NCBI GenBank assembly: GCA_015680905.1
Contig: CM027381.1
Span: 558,001-622,000 of the forward strand
Reading direction: 5' to 3'
From: Coptis chinensis
Lineage: Eukaryota; Streptophyta; Magnoliopsida; Ranunculales; Ranunculaceae
Length of the DNA: 64,000 bases
Shown: positions 60,552-64,000 of the stretch, piece by piece
How the letters are laid out: each line of letters begins with the position of its first letter
How positions within the stretch are numbered: position 1 is the stretch's first letter
Made by a program: the position numbers and the translations under genes
The notes under the pieces: model-generated
What the model saw: only the letters and a program-made list of their open reading frames with translations
What the model was told of the DNA's origin: nothing
Databases searched by the model: none

Positions 60552-61721
60552 CTATTTTTTTATCAATTTCTTGTTCACCCAGTTCACCCATAGAGTTTCC
60601 TTTCCACTCACAATATGCCATATGTGTTTGAGATTGGTCGCATGATTGAGTATACTCAAGTTTCTGATGCCCAGTCCACCCTCCTCATATGGATAACACA
60701 ACTGTTCCCACCTAAGCAATGCATGAGACGTAGCTCCATCAGGTCCATTCCAAAGGAAGTTTCTGAGCAATCTATCAATATCATCAACTATTTTTTGCGG
60801 AAGAACAAAGGATGATAGCCAATAGATGCTTAGGTTATTGAGAACCGCCTTTATGAGTTGAAGCCTGCCAGCATAAGATAAAGATTTGCCCTTCCAACTC
60901 TGTATCTTGTTAGAAACCTTTTCAAGAAGTGGTGCACAATCAGAAAATGTTAGCCTTGTTGTGATCAATGGGAGTCCCAAGTACTTTACAGGAAGTGTAC
61001 CTTTTTGGAATTGGATCACACTTTGAATCTGATTGCATGTGGTAGTATCTATCCCTGCATAGAACATGTTACTCTTGTCCAAGTTTACTTGCAACCCAGT
61101 ACACATCTTAAAGCTGTTCAAAGTATTCTTCTTCAAAGCTTCTTCGCGGTCGATATCCCCGTTCATAAAGGCTATGAGGTCGTCGGCAAAGGAAAGGTGT
61201 GTGATAATGGGATTGTCACACTTATAATGCAATTTGAAAGATCCATCATCCACTTTCTCCATAATCAGCTGTGAAAAGAGCTCCATAACAAGGACGAATA
61301 GGTACGGAGACATAGGGTCTCCTTGTCTAATGCCTCTTCTGCCTTTAAAATATCCAAAAGGTGATCCATTAAGCATGATAGAATACCTCGGGGTTTGAAT
61401 ACATGTTTGAATCCATCTAATGAACTTCATAGGAACTCCCACTATGGTTAAAGCAAACTCCACTGCCTCCCATCTGATAGAGTCATATGCCTTCCTTAGG
61501 TCGATCTTTGCTGCACATCTTGGTGGTCCAGAATCTCTGTGATAGTTGTGCAAGAGCTCATGTGACAAAAGGATGTTATCCTGAATGCTTCTACCAAACA
61601 CAAATGCTGATTGATTAGGGGATATCACCTGTGGTATAAAAGCCTTCATTCTGCTTGTTATGATTTTTGTAATGCACTTATAGACCACAGTGCAGCATGC
61701 AATTGGTCTATAGTCACTCAA
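60552..61721 (-). pseudogene. LINE ORF2 reverse transcriptase domain (open for 389 codons)
   Basis: A long uninterrupted frame covering the non-LTR reverse transcriptase: SDYRPIACCTVVYKCITKII, SPNQSAFVFGRSIQDNILLS, KIDLRKAYDSIRWEAVEFAL, GRRGIRQGDPMSPYLFVLVM and the catalytic THLSFADDLIAFMNGD (FADD). It continues through the thumb (YLGLPLITTRLTFSDCAPLL, WKGKSLSYAGRLQLIKAVLN) to LWVNWVNKKLIKK and a stop. The three catalytic Asp residues (KIDLRKAYD and FADD) are in place. The endonuclease domain and start codon are absent because of 5' truncation. The element cannot move itself. Similarity is to plant L1-clade ORF2. Confidence 0.88.
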
Positions 61722-61751
61722 GGAAGTAGGGCTTTCTGTCTATACCCCATT

Positions 61752-61897
61752 GGAGCTAATTCTCACCCATCTTCAGTAACTTCAAACTCTCACTAACCCT
61801 AGGAAAGAATCCTTGCGGCCTCAAGCACCAAGCTCCGAACACACCAAATAAAACCCCCAAATCATTTTCAAATCTCTCTATACCGTGTTCATATTTA
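61752..61897. other. Short host segment between LINE and duplicated block
   Basis: Continuation of the host sequence interrupted by the LINE; no gene. Confidence 0.4.
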
Positions 61898-62290
61898 GAT
61901 GCGAAATAAATATGCTAAAAAAAACTTACAGATTAGTGGACTGATTAAACTGCTTCTTTCTTCGTCAATGGTGAGTTCTTCAATCTTGGCGGTTGAGAAC
62001 TCGTGGGATTTTAGTCTTTTGGGTGTTTTTTATTTTGGGGACTATTAGAAGGTTTTGTTGTTTTAGGATTCATAGCTTAAACTTTGAAGGGTCGAAGGGT
62101 TTTTGTTTTACAATCAATTTTTGTGGTTTTATGACTCGTAGTTCTATGACGAATCGTTTTTTAAAGTGGCGTCTAATTGTTTTATGTATCTTGAAAGCAT
62201 CTGCACGATCTCGAGAGAATCCTACAACTGAATTACCTGGGATTGAGGACTTAGATGTAATAACCGATGAATATGTCCTAGATAGTAATT
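61898..62290 (+). repeat. Copy 2 of the ~400 bp dispersed direct duplication
   Basis: Partner of 56950-57354. Carries the same frame from ATG 62131 (TRSSMTNRFLKWRLIVLCIL, KASARSRENPTTELPGIEDL). It stops at TAA right after VLDSN, because the second MULE starts at the next bases. A 10 bp deletion in GGTTTAGAAGGTTTTTTG distinguishes it. Confidence 0.85.
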
Positions 62291-62522
62291 AAAAATGGGT
62301 CTTTAAGTGAAAATATTGCTGACGTGGCCTCCTGAAATCGCAGATGAGCATTTTCGCCCACTGTGTAATAATGGTTTTAGATTTCGTTTTTCACATTACG
62401 TCATATATAATTTTTCTTACTCTCAACAACAACGGTCATAATATTCTCTAACTCCAAACCCTAGTTGTACTCTTATCAATTTCCTTCCATTTTCCTAACA
62501 ATTTTTAATTTAACTGTGCATC

Positions 62523-63467
62523 ATGTCATCTATATGGGTGAATTCAGTAGGTTCTTGTTTCGAGACTAAAATAAGAAGGTCGGGTACACTGAAAAATCCA
62601 TGAAGAAAATTCGTCGGGGTGTAGATACCATCTGAAAAGGTATAAATTCTTCACTTGGGTCGATGAGCCACCGGAGAATGAAAAGGTCAAAGCACTTGAG
62701 AAGGAAATGTTAGAATAGTTGTATCAACACAGCAATTAGAGTAGAACATAAGGAGCAATAGACAAGGACGAATTACCGTGTAATAACCAAAGGCTAAATT
62801 AGGCTGTCCTTAAGGAAAGATTTAAGCCCCTTCCAATGGTGCGAGAAAGCGGCGATGGCGTCTTCCTCACGAGGATTCAATGGTTAGTTGCCAGTTTGAC
62901 TTTGCACTAGAACGGACTACCCTCTAGAACAACAATATAACTATCTCGGCTGCTTGAGAAAAAAGAAGAGAAGAAGAATGGGATAGGTTATAGTTTCTGT
63001 TTCTCTGAGATGGGTTTCGACCGTTAAAGTCTATCCCCTCTATGGACTCACAATCCTATTTATAGAGGTTAGGTCAGTCCCCTAAACAGATAAGGAAGAG
63101 AGACCAACTCCTAATAAAACACCAAAACTTGTTGCTTAAGAAAAAAACAAAACAAGTTTAGGCAATTGGTCAAACCACTACCCACAATAGTAAGCCCAAG
63201 CCCAAGCCTGAACCCGACCCGATGTGGTGGATAACTAATGTGGGACTATCTATTATGCACTAAAGTGGAGAGAACAATATTTGTTCATCTCCTCCACTTT
63301 GCACACACACACACTAGTATTTAGAAATACAAAAGAGATTCCAACAGGAAAAAGAACAACTGGAGAACCAAGTTTCTAAGCTGAAGAAGGCTAATGAAAT
63401 GAAGAAAATGATCATTAGTGTTGTTCTTGTTTGTTTCATATGCTTTTATTTGTTTAAGTGCCTGTAA
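62523..63467 (+). pseudogene. GRF-zinc-finger/coiled-coil/TM ORF of the second MULE, interrupted
   Basis: ATG at 62523 aligns with the ATG at 12287 (MSS...VNSVGSC). The part with the second Cys of the C-x-C pair is deleted, and stops or frameshifts occur around 62570-62620. The FFTW...D region and KALEKE helix follow to 62707, where a 639 bp solo LTR is inserted. The rest resumes at 63347 (KEQLENQVSKLKKANEMKKM, SVVLVCFICFYLFKCL) and ends at TAA 63465-63467. Not functional. The conserved heptad region and hydrophobic tail confirm it as the same gene as in the first MULE. Confidence 0.7.
62708..63346 (+). mobile_element. Solo LTR (copia-like) nested in the second MULE
   Basis: The 639 bp block begins TGTTAGAAT and ends ATTCCAACA, with imperfect inverted termini, and is flanked by exact 5 bp duplications GGAAA (62703-62707 and 63347-63351). 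A TATA-like TATTTATAGAGG is near 63056 and CACACACACACAC near the end. No internal element sequence. Confidence 0.88.
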
Positions 63468-64000
63468 TGAAGTGATGTAGTGGAGTTTCATTAATGAAAT
63501 GTTGCTTGAATTTGTATTCGAATACTTGCAATGAATAGATGAAATGTTCTTTGAATTATTTGTGAATAACTTTGTGATTATCTTACTCTGCTACTCTGTT
63601 CAATTCACTCATTGTATTGTTCATTAACATAAATGGTGCAAAATGATAGTTGATTCGAGTCTCATTGTTTACAGGTTCTGAACAAAACAATCAAGTTACA
63701 GACTAAATGACTAAATAAGTTACAGGGATGACACGTTACATATATACTAAATAACACATATTAACATTAAACTAACAAGTTGCAGACTCCTACTGAATGT
63801 AACAAGTTCCATTTCTCTAAACTAAATTCGGCGATGAGTTGACTATTTTATCACACTCACCTGTTTATATTTATCACATACACCAATCTAAAAACAACAT
63901 ACAAAACATGACTAGTAGCACATACATAAAAGACACCGTCGCCTCCCCTGCGTCAAACTAATCAAACACACATTTAATAAATAATACAATCACTACACCA

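Larger units (their letters stand above)
59034..61735 (-). mobile_element. LINE (L1-type), 5'-truncated, with poly(A) and 16 bp TSD
   Basis: The host word CTGTCTATACCCCATT occurs at 59018-59033 and again at 61736-61751. Next to the left copy is a T-run (59034-59047), the poly(A) tail of a - strand insertion. At the right the sequence starts within the RT (SLSDYRPIACCTV). Poly(A), long TSD and 5' truncation are classic target-primed reverse transcription marks. The identical 16 bp duplication suggests moderate age. The 2.7 kb body carries ORF2 3' sequence only. Confidence 0.92.
62291..64000 (+). mobile_element. Second Mutator-like element, left part (runs off the window)
   Basis: From ~62440 the sequence parallels the left inner part of the MULE at 11818-18850: AACTCCAAACCCTAGTTG, CTTATCAATTTCCTTCCATT, CATCATGTCATCT, GTTCTTGTTTGTTTCATATG, GAATTTGTATTCGAATACTT and GATTCGAGTCTCATTGTTTACAGGT. 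The outer ~150 bp differ from the first MULE, so it is another subfamily. The left end is set at ~62291, where the duplicated host block breaks off. The right end and transposase are outside the window. Two copies of the GRF-ORF region thus frame the window. Confidence 0.7.

Overview
This is nuclear DNA of a flowering plant, most likely a eudicot. Its few intact genes have plant intron-exon structure (a plastid GAPDH A-subunit gene and a U2A' spliceosomal gene). They sit in AT-rich DNA filled with Athila- and Tat-type Ty3/gypsy elements, a Ty1/copia element, Mutator-like elements (MULEs), L1-type LINEs and solo LTRs. No bacterial, organellar or viral genome organisation is seen, and no rRNA, tRNA or CRISPR array was found. 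The species cannot be named from the sequence.

Layout. 1-4506: 3' part of an Athila-type element with its 3' LTR. 4.85-5.4 kb: broken acyl-activating-enzyme fragment. 9.3-9.7 kb: truncated myo-inositol oxygenase remnant (- strand). 11.8-18.85 kb: a 7 kb MULE with ~410 bp terminal inverted repeats, a MuDR-type transposase (two in-frame TGA codons), an oppositely oriented GRF-zinc-finger ORF and a nested solo LTR. 19.3-21.9 kb: intact GapA (- strand, five exons). 22.3-22.8 kb: 5'-truncated RPL21 gene. 23.33-36.01 kb: complete but decayed Tat-lineage element (547 bp LTRs, TSD ATAGG, two RNase H domains, ~102 bp minisatellite, antisense ORF remnants). 36.67-43.6 kb: BAHD acyltransferase pseudogene whose first exon is split by a 5.7 kb copia element; that element carries a phosphoenolpyruvate carboxylase fragment in place of gag. 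44.4-44.95 kb: three ~189 bp tandem repeats. 48.2-53.9 kb: U2A' gene (- strand, seven exons) with a LINE fragment in its long fourth intron. 55.4-56.7 kb: C3HC/NIPA-like zinc-finger pseudogene. 59.0-61.75 kb: 5'-truncated LINE with poly(A) and 16 bp TSD. 62.3 kb to the end: a second MULE related to the first through the GRF ORF and carrying another solo LTR.

Only GapA and U2A' look functional. GapA serves the plastid Calvin cycle and U2A' the U2 snRNP; nothing suggests they work together. The other host-gene sequences are truncated, frameshifted, internally deleted or interrupted, so the region is a gene-poor insertion sink around two conserved genes. Insertion order can be read from nesting: copia into BAHD, Tat element between RPL21 and BAHD, solo LTRs into both MULEs, and MULE 2 into one copy of a ~400 bp duplication. 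Coordinates, TSDs and exon junctions were read by eye; family names come from recognised motifs, not database searches.
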